A stretch of 64,000 bases of DNA from Barrientosiimonas humi. Lineage in GTDB: Bacteria > Actinomycetota > Actinomycetes > Actinomycetales > Dermatophilaceae. This document shows, one piece after another, positions 43,384 through 51,755 of the stretch. The translations under genes and the position numbers were made by a program. The notes beneath the pieces are model-generated. The model searched no databases. It had not been told where the DNA came from and worked only from the letters and a program-made list of their open reading frames with translations. The stretch's first letter is position 1, and each line of letters begins with the position of its first letter. The stretch is taken from positions 2,263,375 to 2,327,374 of the forward strand of contig NZ_VFOK01000001.1 in NCBI RefSeq assembly GCF_006716095.1. Reading direction: 5' to 3'.

Positions 43384-44257
43384 CGTGCACCATCTCCACT
43401 GCCGTGCGGACCGCGGCGGTGACGTCGCCGTCGGGCGGATAGAGCAGCGCGCGCCCGATCACCAGGCCACGGGCGACCGGCAGCGCCAGCGCCTTCCGCC
43501 ACAGGGCGTACGTCTGCTCGGGCTCTGCGGTCGGGTCGCCGCCGAGCAACAGAGTCGGCAACGACGTCGCCGTGAGGACGCGCTCCATGTCGGGCACCAC
43601 CGGCAGCTTGAGCCAGGTGAACGCGCTGGTGGTGCCGAGGCCCGAGGCGATGCCGACCGACCGGATGACCGACTCGGGGTCGAGCAGGTTGACCGCGCGG
43701 CCGTCGTCCCACGCCGTCATGAACGGCTCGATGATCGTCGTGATCCGTTGCTGCGCAAGGGAGTTCACGGCCTCGGCGGTGGCCTGCAGGGTGGCGACGC
43801 TCGACGGGTCGTCGAGACAGACGCGGGTGAGCGTCTTGCCGGCGTCGAGCCCGAGCGCCCCGATGGCCTCGGGGGTGTAGGCCGTGAACCGGTCGTCGAG
43901 CTCGAACGCGCCGCCCTGCAGCCCGCCCCGGTTCATCGAGCCCGCGACGACGCGCCCCTCGAGCGCGCCGAGCAGCAGCAGGTCCTCGAGCACGTCGGGC
44001 GTGCCGAGCACCCCGTCGACGCCGGGCACGGCGAGCGCGTCGAGCAGCCGGCGCAGCAGGTCGGCCCGGTCGGCCATCGCCAGATCGTCGCCGCGCACGC
44101 CCAGCGCGTTGCGCGCCGGGTGGTCCGCCGCGACGAGCAGCAGCCGCCCGTCGCGGCCCAGCAGGTCGCGACGCTCGCGCTGCTGCCACAGCTGCGCGAC
44201 GCGTCCGGGCTCGCGGGCGCGCAGCTCGCTCAGCGCGCCGAGGTCGACCTGGGTCAT
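43376..44257 (-). CDS. Cgl0158-type (beta/alpha)8 aldolase, candidate IolJ-function enzyme
   Basis: 293-residue TIM barrel related to the Cgl0158 family and to DeoC/LacD aldolases. Likely reaction: cleavage of 2-deoxy-5-keto-gluconate-6-phosphate to malonate semialdehyde and dihydroxyacetone phosphate, the IolJ step, since no classical IolJ is in the cluster. Supporting residues: LLLVAADHPARNALGV near the N-terminus, DAGKTLTRVCLDDPSS (Lys) and WLKLPVVPDMERV (Lys), either of which could be the Schiff-base lysine. It overlaps iolC (4 nt) and iolB (8 nt). The function rests on operon position more than on sequence. Confidence 0.8.
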   Translation of the reverse strand: MTQVDLGALSELRAREPGRVAQLWQQRERRDLLGRDGRLLLVAADHPARNALGVRGDDLAMADRADLLRRLLDALAVPGVDGVLGTPDVLEDLLLLGALEGRVVAGSMNRGGLQGGAFELDDRFTAYTPEAIGALGLDAGKTLTRVCLDDPSSVATLQATAEAVNSLAQQRITTIIEPFMTAWDDGRAVNLLDPESVIRSVGIASGLGTTSAFTWLKLPVVPDMERVLTATSLPTLLLGGDPTAEPEQTYALWRKALALPVARGLVIGRALLYPPDGDVTAAVRTAVEMVHGE

Positions 44258-45210
44258 GACGCCCTCCCTCCGGCGAGTGCGGCCTCGACCTCGCTCGTGG
44301 TCGGCATCGCGGTGGAGCACTCGAGCCGGCCCGCGACGATCGCCCCGGCCGCGTTGGCCAGCTCGATCGTGCGGCGCAGCGGCCAGCCGGCGAGCAGGCC
44401 GTGGCACAGCGCCCCGCCGAACGCGTCACCGGCGCCGAGACCGTTGACGACCTCGACCGGGAACGGGCCGACCTCCACGCGCTCGTCAGGGGTCGCGGCG
44501 AGCACGCCGCGCGGCCCCTGCTTGACGACCACCAGGTCGAGGCCGCGGTCGAGCAGCGCGTCGGCGGCTCGCTGCGGGTCGGTCTCGCCGGTGGCGACCT
44601 CGCACTCCTCGCGGTTGCCGACGGCCGCGGTCACCGTGTCGAGCGCGCGGTCGACCTCGCGGCGGGCCTCCTCGACCGACGCCCAGAACATCGGGCGGTA
44701 GTCCAGGTCGAGCACGGTGTGCGTGCGCCTCCCCCGCGCCTCCCACGCCCGGTGGTGGCTCTGCCGGCTCGGCTCCTGGCTCAGCCCCGTGACCGTCGAC
44801 CAGAAGACGCCAGCTTCGCGAATGTCGTTGAGCGGCAAGGTGTTCGGGTCGATGAGCAGGTCGGGAGCAGTGGGGTATCGGTAGAAGTAGAGCGGGAAGT
44901 CGTCCGGCGGGAACACCTCGCAGAAGGTGACCGGGGTGGGCGGTCCGTCGACCGTCTCGACGAACCGGTTGTCGACGCCGAGCCGGGCCACCTCCTCACG
45001 CACGTAGCGGCCGAACGCGTCGTCCCCGGTGCGCGTGACCAGGGCGACGCGACGACCGTGCCGGGCCGCGGCGACCGCCACGTTGGTCGCGCTCCCGCCG
45101 AGAAACTTCTCGAACGTGCGCACCTGCGCCAGCGGCACGCCGTGCTGCAGCGGGTAGATGTCGACCCCCGTGCGCCCCATCGCGACGAGGTCGAACCGGT
45201 CCGCGCTCAC
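44254..45210 (-). CDS. iolC: 5-dehydro-2-deoxygluconokinase
   Basis: PfkB/ribokinase-type sugar kinase of 318 residues that phosphorylates 2-deoxy-5-keto-gluconate. N-terminal signature FEKFLGGSATNVAVAAARHG and the C-terminal PfkB motif NGLGAGDAFGGALCHG with the catalytic Asp are present. The IolC-specific start is FDLVAMGRTGVDIYPLQ. GTG 45210 overlaps the iolE stop by 4 nt; the stop overlaps the aldolase start. The product feeds the adjacent aldolase. Confidence 0.95.
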   Translation of the reverse strand: MSADRFDLVAMGRTGVDIYPLQHGVPLAQVRTFEKFLGGSATNVAVAAARHGRRVALVTRTGDDAFGRYVREEVARLGVDNRFVETVDGPPTPVTFCEVFPPDDFPLYFYRYPTAPDLLIDPNTLPLNDIREAGVFWSTVTGLSQEPSRQSHHRAWEARGRRTHTVLDLDYRPMFWASVEEARREVDRALDTVTAAVGNREECEVATGETDPQRAADALLDRGLDLVVVKQGPRGVLAATPDERVEVGPFPVEVVNGLGAGDAFGGALCHGLLAGWPLRRTIELANAAGAIVAGRLECSTAMPTTSEVEAALAGGRAS

Positions 45211-46148
45211 GGCGCGGCCTCGCCGGTGCCGGACGCCGGGCCGTCGACCAGCGACAGCAGGTGAGCCACGCTCCGCCGTACGTCCTCGCCGGGCTCCGCG
45301 TCGGCGCCGCCGGCGCCCACTCCCCCGGAGCCCTCCGCCCCAGCCGCGCCGAGCACCCGGTCCTGCTCGAGGACGTACCACCCCGAATATCCCTGCGCCT
45401 GAAGCGATTTCACGATCGCCGCGAGATCGACGTCGCCGTCGCCGAGCGGCACGTAGAGCCCCTGCTCGACGGCGTCGCGATAGCCCAGCTCGCCCGCCTG
45501 CACGCGCCGGGCCAGCGCGAGCGAGACGTCCTTGAGGTGCACGTGGGTGATCCGGTCGGGGTGCTCGACAGCCACCCGCACCGGGTCGCCGCCACCGATC
45601 AGCAGGTGCCCGGTGTCGAGGGTGAGGCCGATGCGCGACCCGGCGAGCACCCGGTCGGTGTCGTCGCCGCTCTCGACCAGGGTGCCGACGTGCGGGTGCA
45701 GCGTCGCGACGACGCCCCGCTCGGCGGCCCGGTCGGCGAGCCGGTCGAGGTTGCCCAGCAGCGTCGCCCAGCCGGCGTCGTCGAGCGTCGGGCGCAGCTC
45801 GTAGCCGTCCACGCCCGTCGCCGCCGCGAGCACGAGAGTCGTTGCGCCACAAGCGATCAGGCCGTCGATGACCTTCTCGACCTGCGGCACGGGGTCGACC
45901 GCCGGGTCGTGCAGCACGACGGGCGCGAACTGCGCGACGGCGGCGAGGCCGTACGTCGCGAGGGTGGCCGCCTTGTCGCTGGGCGCGTCGGGGAGGAAGC
46001 CGGTGGGGCCGAGCTCGGTGGCGGTGAGGCCGACCTCGCGCATCTGCTCCAGAACGGTGGCCGGGTCGAGCTGGCGCCCCCACCCCGGCACCTCGCAGAC
46101 GCCCCACGAGATGGGGGCGCCGGCGACGCGCGCGGCGACGGCCGTCAC
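45207..46148 (-). CDS. iolE: Inosose dehydratase-type TIM-barrel protein
   Basis: Probably dehydrates 2-keto-myo-inositol to 3D-trihydroxycyclohexane-1,2-dione, the IolD substrate. 313 residues in the xylose-isomerase-like barrel family. Signatures: GAPISWGVCEVPGW (IolE start), ELGPTGFLPD, LHPHVGTLVES, LTLDTGHLLIGGGDP and HVHLKDV, which give the metal-binding Glu/Asp/His set. A Gly/Ala-rich insertion (about residues 265-285) lies in the C-terminal part. Inosose isomerase (IolI/IolH-like) is the alternative. It overlaps iolC and iolG by 4 nt each. Confidence 0.88.
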   Translation of the reverse strand: MTAVAARVAGAPISWGVCEVPGWGRQLDPATVLEQMREVGLTATELGPTGFLPDAPSDKAATLATYGLAAVAQFAPVVLHDPAVDPVPQVEKVIDGLIACGATTLVLAAATGVDGYELRPTLDDAGWATLLGNLDRLADRAAERGVVATLHPHVGTLVESGDDTDRVLAGSRIGLTLDTGHLLIGGGDPVRVAVEHPDRITHVHLKDVSLALARRVQAGELGYRDAVEQGLYVPLGDGDVDLAAIVKSLQAQGYSGWYVLEQDRVLGAAGAEGSGGVGAGGADAEPGEDVRRSVAHLLSLVDGPASGTGEAAP

Positions 46149-47149
46149 AGGTCCGCCACCTCCGACAGCGCGACCATGCGCCCCTCGTGCCGCGAGCGGT
46201 CGCACGCCTCGGCCGCGCGGAACGCCTGCAGCGCGTCGCGCACGGTGCACGGGGAGGGCTGGTCGCCGCGCGCGACACCGGCGAAGGCGGTGAGCTCGGC
46301 GACATAGGCCGGCTGGAAGCGGTCCATGAACGTGGCGTGCGCGGGCCCGGGCGGGAAGGCGACGCCCGCCTCCGCCGAACGCATGGCGAGCGAGTCGTCC
46401 AGGCCCGCGGTGAGCGTCGCGGCGCTGCCCATGGCCTCCATGCGCACGTCGTGGCCGGAGCCGTTGTAGCGGGTCGAGGAGACCAGGCACGACGTGCCGT
46501 CGTCGAGGGTCAGCAGCGCCGCGCCGCTGTCGACGTCGCCCGCCTCGGTGAAGAACGGCTCGCCCTTGTTGCTGCCCCCGGCGTACGCCGTCGTCACCTC
46601 GCGCCCGGTCACGAACCGGATCGCGTCGAAGTCGTGCACGTTGCAGTCGCGGAAGATCCCGCCGCTGGTGGGGATGTAGCCCGCGTGCGGCGGGGTCTGG
46701 TCGTGGGTGTTGGCGCGGATGGTGTGCACGAACCCCAGGTCGCCGGCCGCGATCGCGTCACGGATGCGGCGATAGCCCGCGTCGAAGCGGCGCTGGAAGC
46801 CGATGTGCACCGGCACGTCCGAGGCGGCCTCGAGCCGCGCCAGCTCGAGGGTCTCCTCGAGCGTGCCGGCCACCGGCTTCTCGCAGAACGTCGGGACGCC
46901 CGCCGCGATCCCCTGGCGCAGCAGGTCGGCGTGGCTCGGCGTCGCGCTGGCGATGACCAGGGCGTCGACGGGGCGAGCGAGCAGGTCCTCGACACCCGGC
47001 ACCCGGCGTACGCCCAGCTCGCCGGCGACCCGCTCGGCCGCCGCCGGGTCGGCGTCCGTGATGACCAGCTCGTCGACGAAGTCGAGGCCGAGCAGGGTGC
47101 GGGCGTGGAAGGCGCCGATGCGCCCCACGCCGGCGAGACCGATGCGCAT
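46145..47149 (-). CDS. iolG: myo-Inositol 2-dehydrogenase
   Basis: NAD-dependent oxidation of myo-inositol to 2-keto-myo-inositol. 334 residues of the Gfo/Idh/MocA family: Rossmann GLAGVGRIGAFHARTL, the Lys of the EKP motif (FCEKPVAGTLEE), GFQRRFDAGYRRI, and the catalytic region GIFRDCNVHDFDAIRFVTG with the Asp/His pair. It is the first gene of the operon on the minus strand; the promoter shares the 47.15-47.30 kb gap with the divergent GntR gene and an IolR-type box. scyllo- or other inositols may also be used. Confidence 0.92.
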   Translation of the reverse strand: MRIGLAGVGRIGAFHARTLLGLDFVDELVITDADPAAAERVAGELGVRRVPGVEDLLARPVDALVIASATPSHADLLRQGIAAGVPTFCEKPVAGTLEETLELARLEAASDVPVHIGFQRRFDAGYRRIRDAIAAGDLGFVHTIRANTHDQTPPHAGYIPTSGGIFRDCNVHDFDAIRFVTGREVTTAYAGGSNKGEPFFTEAGDVDSGAALLTLDDGTSCLVSSTRYNGSGHDVRMEAMGSAATLTAGLDDSLAMRSAEAGVAFPPGPAHATFMDRFQPAYVAELTAFAGVARGDQPSPCTVRDALQAFRAAEACDRSRHEGRMVALSEVADL

Positions 47150-47252
47150 GTGCTGAATCCCGTTCTCTGGCAGGCGATTTCACGGCAGCTGCCGGAATGA
47201 CCCACCACCCCGACAGCGTCCAGCCTTACTCTCTCCCGAGAGCCTGTCAAGA

Positions 47253-47268
47253 AAATGTCCTAACATTT
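47253..47268. promoter_or_regulatory. IolR-type operator in the iol divergent promoter
   Basis: AAATGTCCTAACATTT: 6-bp arms around CCTA. The core TGTCCTAACA (47256-47265) fits the KGWCHTRACA motif reported for the Corynebacterium glutamicum IolR (GntR type). It lies about 30 nt before the regulator start and about 100 nt before iolG. Confidence 0.8.
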
Positions 47269-47296
47269 GCAGCCGGGAGCGAAAGGGGTGATGACG

Positions 47297-48037
47297 ATGG
47301 CCGTCGAGCTGTCCGTCGAGCTCGACCGCAGCGCGCCCGAGCCGCTCTACCAACAGCTCGCCGACCAGCTGCGCGCGGCGATCCGCGACGGGCGGCTGCA
47401 GCCGGGCGACCCGTTCGAGAACGAGGTCGCGCTGGCCACCCGGCTCGGCCTGTCCCGGCCGACCGTGCGCCGCGCGATCCACGAGCTGGTCTCCCAGGGG
47501 CTGCTGCTGCGGCGCCGCGGCTCGGGCACGACCGTGGCCAACCGGCAGATCCACCGCAAGGCCGAGCTCAGCAGCCTGCACGACGACCTGCTGCGGGCCG
47601 GCGAGGCGCCCACGACCCGGGTGCTGCAGCTCGAGCCCGGCACCGACGAGGAGGTCGCGGCCGCGCTGGACCTGCCGCCCGACGCCGAGCTGGTGCACCT
47701 GCGCCGGCTGCGGCTCGCCGGGGAGCAGCCGTTCGCGCTGATGAGCAACTGGCTGCCCGCCGCGACGATGCGCGACGTCGACGAGAGCCGGCTCGGTGAG
47801 CACGGGCTCTACGAGGTGCTGCGCGAGCGCGGCGTCGTGCCGGTCGTCGCGCACCAGACCATCGGCGCCCGCCGGCCCAGCGCGGCCGAGCGGAGGCTGC
47901 TCGGGCTCGGCCCCGCCGACCCGGTGCTGACGATGCGGCGGGCGGCGTTCGACGCGCGCGGGCTGCCGGTCGAGCTCGGCGACCACATCTATCGCGCCGA
48001 CAGCTACACCATCGACGTGACCATCGACGACCGCTGA
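47297..48037 (+). CDS. GntR family regulator with UTRA domain (IolR-like)
   Basis: 246 residues: GntR winged helix (PLYQQLADQLRAAIRDGRLQ, then FENEVALATRLGLSRPTVRRAIHELVSQGLLLRRRGSGTTV shown here by its core LSRPTVRRAIHEL) and a UTRA ligand-binding domain in residues about 85-240. It is the likely repressor of the divergent inositol operon, using the palindrome just upstream; inositol or a pathway intermediate should be the inducer. ATG 47297 is chosen because AAAGGGG lies 8 nt before it; ATG 47291 is possible. Confidence 0.9.
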   Translation: MAVELSVELDRSAPEPLYQQLADQLRAAIRDGRLQPGDPFENEVALATRLGLSRPTVRRAIHELVSQGLLLRRRGSGTTVANRQIHRKAELSSLHDDLLRAGEAPTTRVLQLEPGTDEEVAAALDLPPDAELVHLRRLRLAGEQPFALMSNWLPAATMRDVDESRLGEHGLYEVLRERGVVPVVAHQTIGARRPSAAERRLLGLGPADPVLTMRRAAFDARGLPVELGDHIYRADSYTIDVTIDDR

Positions 48038-48071
48038 GCGGCACGCCCCAGCCCGCCGGCCACGGCCGCAC

Positions 48072-48077
48072 TAGCGT
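48072..48077 (+). promoter_or_regulatory. Putative -10 box (TAGCGT)
   Basis: TAGCGT ends 7 nt before ATG 48085 of the anchored protein. Confidence 0.4.
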
Positions 48078-48084
48078 GGCCGCC

Positions 48085-49482
48085 ATGAGCCGCCGAGCCT
48101 GGATCGCGCTGATCACGGTGCTCGCGCTGCTCGCCGGCTTCGGCGTCTGGCGCTGGAGCACCTCCGCCGCCTTCCGCGCCGAGCGCGCGGCCGACGCCCT
48201 CGCCGACCTCGCCGGGGTGCAGTCCGCGCGCACCATGGAGCGCGGCGGCGAGCGGCACATCCTGGCTCAGCTCGCCCCGGGCGCCAGCAGCGACCAGACC
48301 CGGGCCGTGATCAGCCGCGCGTCGCAGCTGTCGGCCGACGACGTCGTACGTCGGGTGCTGGTGCGCGTCGGCTCCGCCGAGATCTACGTCGGTGGCTATC
48401 TGCCCGACGACGCCACCGAGACCCTGCTGGCGCTGGCCGCGCTGCCGACCGGGCGCGCGACGATGATCTCCGGGTCCGACGTGACCGTGGCGCCGACCGA
48501 CCGCACTCCCCTGCAGACCGCGATCGACAGCCTGCGGCTGGTGCTCGACCGGAGGCTGCGGGTCGACGCGGTGCAGGTCCAGGGGCGAAACGACGACGGC
48601 AAGCCGTATCGGCAGGTGCGCATCGAGGACCCGGCCCGGTCGCAGCTGACGATGCTGCAGCAGCTGCTGCCCGGGCAGGGGCAGATCCGCGAGCTGGAGA
48701 TCGGCGGCGAGAAGCGGCTCGAGGTGGAGGCCCGCACCGACCGCGCCGGCCTCGCCCCGGTCGCCCAGACCGTGCGGCGCGCGGCGACGGCGGCCGACCC
48801 GGTGCCGCGGTGGGTGCACGTGCGCACCCGCGGCGGCGAGTTCCAGCTGAACGGCTCGGGCGACCCCGCCCCCGCGCTCGCGGCCGCCGACGACCTGGAG
48901 CGCGACGGGCTGCCGGTCGACCGGATCTCGACCGACCGGGCGTTCGTGCAGGTCGGCGGCCGGTGGACCGGCGACCGGGCCGACCTGCTCCCGGTGGCCG
49001 AGCGCGCGATCCGGGCGCTCGACCCGCCGCTGCCACCGGGAGCGTCGATCTCCGCGAGCGGCGCGTTCCTCGGCACGCTGGACGACCTGCGCACCGTCGG
49101 CCCGGTCATCAGCCGCGCGCAGGAGAGCGGCGGGTCCGTGGCCTGGCGCAACGCGACGTCCGGGTCGGGGCCGCAGTCGACGCCGGGCACCCTCCCCCGG
49201 CTCACCGTCGCGCTGCCCGAGGGCGAGTGCCTCGGCCCCGACGGCGCGGCGCTCGCCCCCGCGATGACCACCGCCCGCTCGGCCGCCTGGCGCGGCACCG
49301 CGCGGGTGGTGTTCCTCGAGCAGTCCCGCCCCGAGAGCCCATGCACCGACGACGGCCGGCGATACCGCACGGTCGAGCTGGAGTCGACCTCCGGTGGGAG
49401 GTCCGCGAAGGTCGTCGAGGACGGCGGGCTCGGAGCCGGCGAGGTCGTACGTCGGTGGAGCGCGAGCGCACCCGCCGCCTGA
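48085..49482 (+). CDS. Membrane-anchored extracytoplasmic protein, function unknown
   Basis: About 465 residues. One N-terminal helix (AWIALITVLALLAGFGVW at about residues 5-22) acts as signal anchor. The rest is soluble and probably outside the cell. It has repeated alpha/beta segments of similar pattern (VRRVLVRVGSAEIYVGGYLP; WVHVRTRGGEFQLNG; RAFVQVGGRWTGD), suggesting two or three BON- or PASTA-like small domains, but no confident family match. There are two cysteines in the last 110 residues. ATG 48085 is chosen over GTG 48076 because a -10 hexamer lies 7 nt before it. Its 3' end borders a large tandem array. Confidence 0.75.
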   Translation: MSRRAWIALITVLALLAGFGVWRWSTSAAFRAERAADALADLAGVQSARTMERGGERHILAQLAPGASSDQTRAVISRASQLSADDVVRRVLVRVGSAEIYVGGYLPDDATETLLALAALPTGRATMISGSDVTVAPTDRTPLQTAIDSLRLVLDRRLRVDAVQVQGRNDDGKPYRQVRIEDPARSQLTMLQQLLPGQGQIRELEIGGEKRLEVEARTDRAGLAPVAQTVRRAATAADPVPRWVHVRTRGGEFQLNGSGDPAPALAAADDLERDGLPVDRISTDRAFVQVGGRWTGDRADLLPVAERAIRALDPPLPPGASISASGAFLGTLDDLRTVGPVISRAQESGGSVAWRNATSGSGPQSTPGTLPRLTVALPEGECLGPDGAALAPAMTTARSAAWRGTARVVFLEQSRPESPCTDDGRRYRTVELESTSGGRSAKVVEDGGLGAGEVVRRWSASAPAA

Positions 49483-49520
49483 TCACCGGCCCGGGCTCGG
49501 CGCTCGAGCCGGGCACCCCT

Positions 49521-49929
49521 CAGCGGACCTCCGCCGGCGCGTGCGTACGCCCTCGCGGTCCTCCGCCGAACCGTGCGCCCCACCGCACCCCCCGGCGGAC
49601 CACCGCGAGCCCGTGCGCGGGTCCGGCCCGCACCCCTCAGCGGACCTCCGCGGGCCCGTGGGTACGCCCTCGCGGACCTCCGCCGAACCGTGCGCCCCAC
49701 CGCACCCCCCAGCGGACTACCGCGGGCGCGTGCGTACGCCCTCGCGGTCCACCGCCGAACCGTGCGCCCCACCGCACCCCCCAGCGGACCACCGCGGGCC
49801 CGTGCGTTACCCCCCTGCGGACCTCCGCCGAACCGTGCGCCCCACCGCACCCCCCAGCGGACCACCGCGGGCCCGTGCGTTACCCCCCTGCGGACCTCCG
49901 CCGAACCGTGCGCCCCACCGCACCCCTCA
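49521..49929. repeat. Tandem array of about 72-73-bp units at the fdhD 3' end
   Basis: The CAGCGGACC unit start recurs at 49521, 49638, 49710, 49782, 49855 and 49928 (as TCAGCGG at the end), with a variant near 49593. Each unit has the landmarks CAGCGGACC, CCGCCGAACCGTGCGCC and CCACCGCACCCC. The last unit contains the fdhD stop codon, so the array looks like repeated copies of the fdhD tail. It fills the convergent gap of 444 bp; no gene is supported in it. Confidence 0.92.
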
Positions 49930-50826
49930 GCGGACCTCCGCCGGGGCGTGGTCGTGCGCCTCGGCCGGCAGCGTCGCGACCTCGTCGGCGGTGATGTCCT
50001 GCGCCGGCGTCTCCCCCAGCTCGACCCGCTCGGGGCGGCTGTAGAGGTTGAGGCTGTCGCCGCGTACGAACCCCGCGAGCGTCAGGTCGACGTCGCGCGC
50101 GAGGTCGACCGCGAGCGAGCTCGGCGCCGACACGGCCGACAGCATCGGGATGCCGGCGAGGTAGGCCTTCTGCACCAGCTCGAACGACGCGCGCCCGCTC
50201 ACTTGCAGCACCAGCCCGCGCCCCGGCCGGTGCCCGTTGGCGAGCGCCCAGCCCACGACCTTGTCGACGGCGTTGTGCCGGCCGACGTCCTCGCGCACGA
50301 CCAGCAGCCGGCCGTCGGTGCCAAACAGCGCCGCCGCGTGCAGCCCGCCCGTGCGGTCGAACGTGCGCTGACGCTCGCGCAGCAGATCGGGCAGCGCGAG
50401 CAGCGTGCCGACCCCGATGCGTGCGGCGTCGTCGGCGAGCACGAACGCCCCACCGACCCGCACGTCCTCGATGCTCTCCTTGCCGCACACGCCGCACGCG
50501 CTCGTGGTCGCGAACGAGCGCACCACGGTGTCCCGCTCGAACTCGCGCGCCAGCGTCACGTCGATGATGTTGTACGTCGTCGTGTCCGCGCAGTGCCGGG
50601 CGTTCACCACGTCCTCGGGGCCGGCGATGATCCCCTCGCCCGCGAGGAAGCCCAGCGCCAGCTCGATGTCGTGCCCAGGCGTGCGCATCGTCACCGTCGC
50701 CGCGGTGCCGTTGATCCGCAGCTCCAGCGGCTCCTCGACCGCGAGCCGGTCGGGCCGCTCCCGCGCCCCCGTGGGCCCGACCCGAAGCACCCTGCGGTCC
50801 ACCGACAGACGTGACATGCGTTCCAT
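49927..50826 (-). CDS. fdhD: Formate dehydrogenase accessory sulfurtransferase FdhD
   Basis: Passes sulfur from a cysteine desulfurase to the molybdenum cofactor of formate dehydrogenase. 299 residues. The conserved CxxC loop is visible as [12 protein letters not shown] (about residues 110-121), with [19 protein letters not shown] before it and [20 protein letters not shown] and [13 protein letters not shown] after it. It is cytoplasmic. ATG 50826 has AAGGGACA before it; ATG 50817 is the alternative. Divergent from mobA, also a molybdenum-cofactor gene; no formate dehydrogenase lies in the window. The C-terminal codons lie in a tandem repeat unit. Confidence 0.95.
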   Translation of the reverse strand: MERMSRLSVDRRVLRVGPTGARERPDRLAVEEPLELRINGTAATVTMRTPGHDIELALGFLAGEGIIAGPEDVVNARHCADTTTYNIIDVTLAREFERDTVVRSFATTSACGVCGKESIEDVRVGGAFVLADDAARIGVGTLLALPDLLRERQRTFDRTGGLHAAALFGTDGRLLVVREDVGRHNAVDKVVGWALANGHRPGRGLVLQVSGRASFELVQKAYLAGIPMLSAVSAPSSLAVDLARDVDLTLAGFVRGDSLNLYSRPERVELGETPAQDITADEVATLPAEAHDHAPAEVR

Positions 50827-50835
50827 TGTCCCTTA

Positions 50836-50951
50836 TGTCTCAGCTCCTCCTCCGGGAGCTGCTTGCTGCGCTGCGCACCTCCCGGCACCTCCTTTCTTCT
50901 GTCTCAGCTCCTCCTCCGGGAGGAGCTTGCTTCGCTGCGCACCTCCCGGCA
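50836..50951. repeat. Two direct repeats of about 52 bp upstream of fdhD
   Basis: Copies at 50836-50887 and 50900-50951, both beginning TGTCTCAGCTCCTCCTCCGG and ending ACCTCCCGGCA. Each holds a small hairpin around CTCCTCC/GGAGGAG. On the minus strand they read CCGGAGGAGGAGCTG, a core also found in the 60.64-kb array. Confidence 0.88.
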
Positions 50952-51014
50952 TCGTCGCCGAGACCTTGTTCACTGCAGCGTCGGAGATGGTCGGTGGTAG
51001 CTGCAGCCGCGACC

Positions 51015-51020
51015 TACCGT
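51015..51020 (+). promoter_or_regulatory. Putative -10 box (TACCGT) of mobA
   Basis: TACCGT ends 6 nt before GTG 51027. Confidence 0.45.
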
Positions 51021-51026
51021 GGGTGC

Positions 51027-51626
51027 GTGACCGATGTCGACGCGATCGTTCTCGCGGGTGGGCGCTCGTCGCGCTTCGGCAGCGACAAGGCCCGCCTCGC
51101 CCTCGACGGCGTGACCATGGTCGACCGCACCGTCGCCGCGGCCCGCCTGGCCGACCCGCGGCACGTCGTGGTGGTGGCCGACCCCGAGCTGCCCGTCGCC
51201 GGACCGGTGCTGCGCACCCGCGAGCGCCCGGCGTACGCCGGACCCACCGCAGGCGTCCTCGCCGGCCTGCGCGCGGTGCCGGGTCCGCAGACCGACGACG
51301 GCTGGGTGCTGCTGCTCGGCTGCGACACCCCGCGCGTCGCCGAGGCCGTGCGCACGCTGCTCGCGCACGACGTCGCCCCCGACGCCGACGGCGTGCTGCT
51401 GGTGCACGAGGGCCGCCCGCAGTGGCTGCTGGGGCGCTACCGCCGCGGCCCGCTGCTGCGCGCCGCCGACCGGCTCGGCGACCCCACCGACCGCGCGCTG
51501 CGCCACCTCCTCGGCGACCTGCACCTCGAGCGCAGCACACCCCCCGACGACCGCGCCGCCGACTTCGACACCCCCGCAGACCTGCACCGCCTCCGCCCCG
51601 ACGCCCGCCCCACCCGGACGCGCTGA
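51027..51626 (+). CDS. mobA: Molybdenum cofactor guanylyltransferase
   Basis: Adds GMP to molybdopterin to form MGD. 199 residues, nucleotidyltransferase fold. The GTP signature is AIVLAGGRSSRFGSDKARL. YAGPTAGVLAGL and LLGCDTPRV (metal-binding Asp) follow, then PQWLLGRYRR with the substrate-binding segment. It fits with the divergent fdhD: both serve bis-MGD enzymes such as formate dehydrogenase. Leaderless start. The gene ends in a hairpin at 51621-51660. Confidence 0.92.
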   Translation: MTDVDAIVLAGGRSSRFGSDKARLALDGVTMVDRTVAAARLADPRHVVVVADPELPVAGPVLRTRERPAYAGPTAGVLAGLRAVPGPQTDDGWVLLLGCDTPRVAEAVRTLLAHDVAPDADGVLLVHEGRPQWLLGRYRRGPLLRAADRLGDPTDRALRHLLGDLHLERSTPPDDRAADFDTPADLHRLRPDARPTRTR

Positions 51627-51660
51627 AACGCAGTTACAGCGCTCTGACCGCGCTTCAGCG
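51621..51660. terminator. Hairpin overlapping the mobA stop codon
   Basis: CGCTGAA(A)CGC (51621-51630) pairs with GCGCTTCAGCG (51650-51660) across a loop of about 20 nt; likely mobA terminator. Confidence 0.5.
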
Positions 51661-51683
51661 GGCGGGCGCCCGGCCGCTGAAGC

Positions 51684-51735
51684 GCCGCCCGGCCACGCCG
51701 CCCGGCCACGCCGCCCGGCCGCGCCGCCCGGCCGC
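51684..51735. repeat. 13-bp tandem array, four units
   Basis: GCCGCCCGGCCAC / GCCGCCCGGCCGC units start at 51684, 51697, 51710 and 51723 in the convergent gap between mobA and the PH-domain gene. Confidence 0.85.
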
Positions 51736-51755
51736 GCCCTACCTCACGCTCACCC

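Noticed and set aside
49500-49930. Open frames through the 72-bp tandem array as a repeat protein
   Set aside because: The units are open in several frames on both strands, have no start signal, and match the fdhD tail; best seen as non-coding minisatellite.
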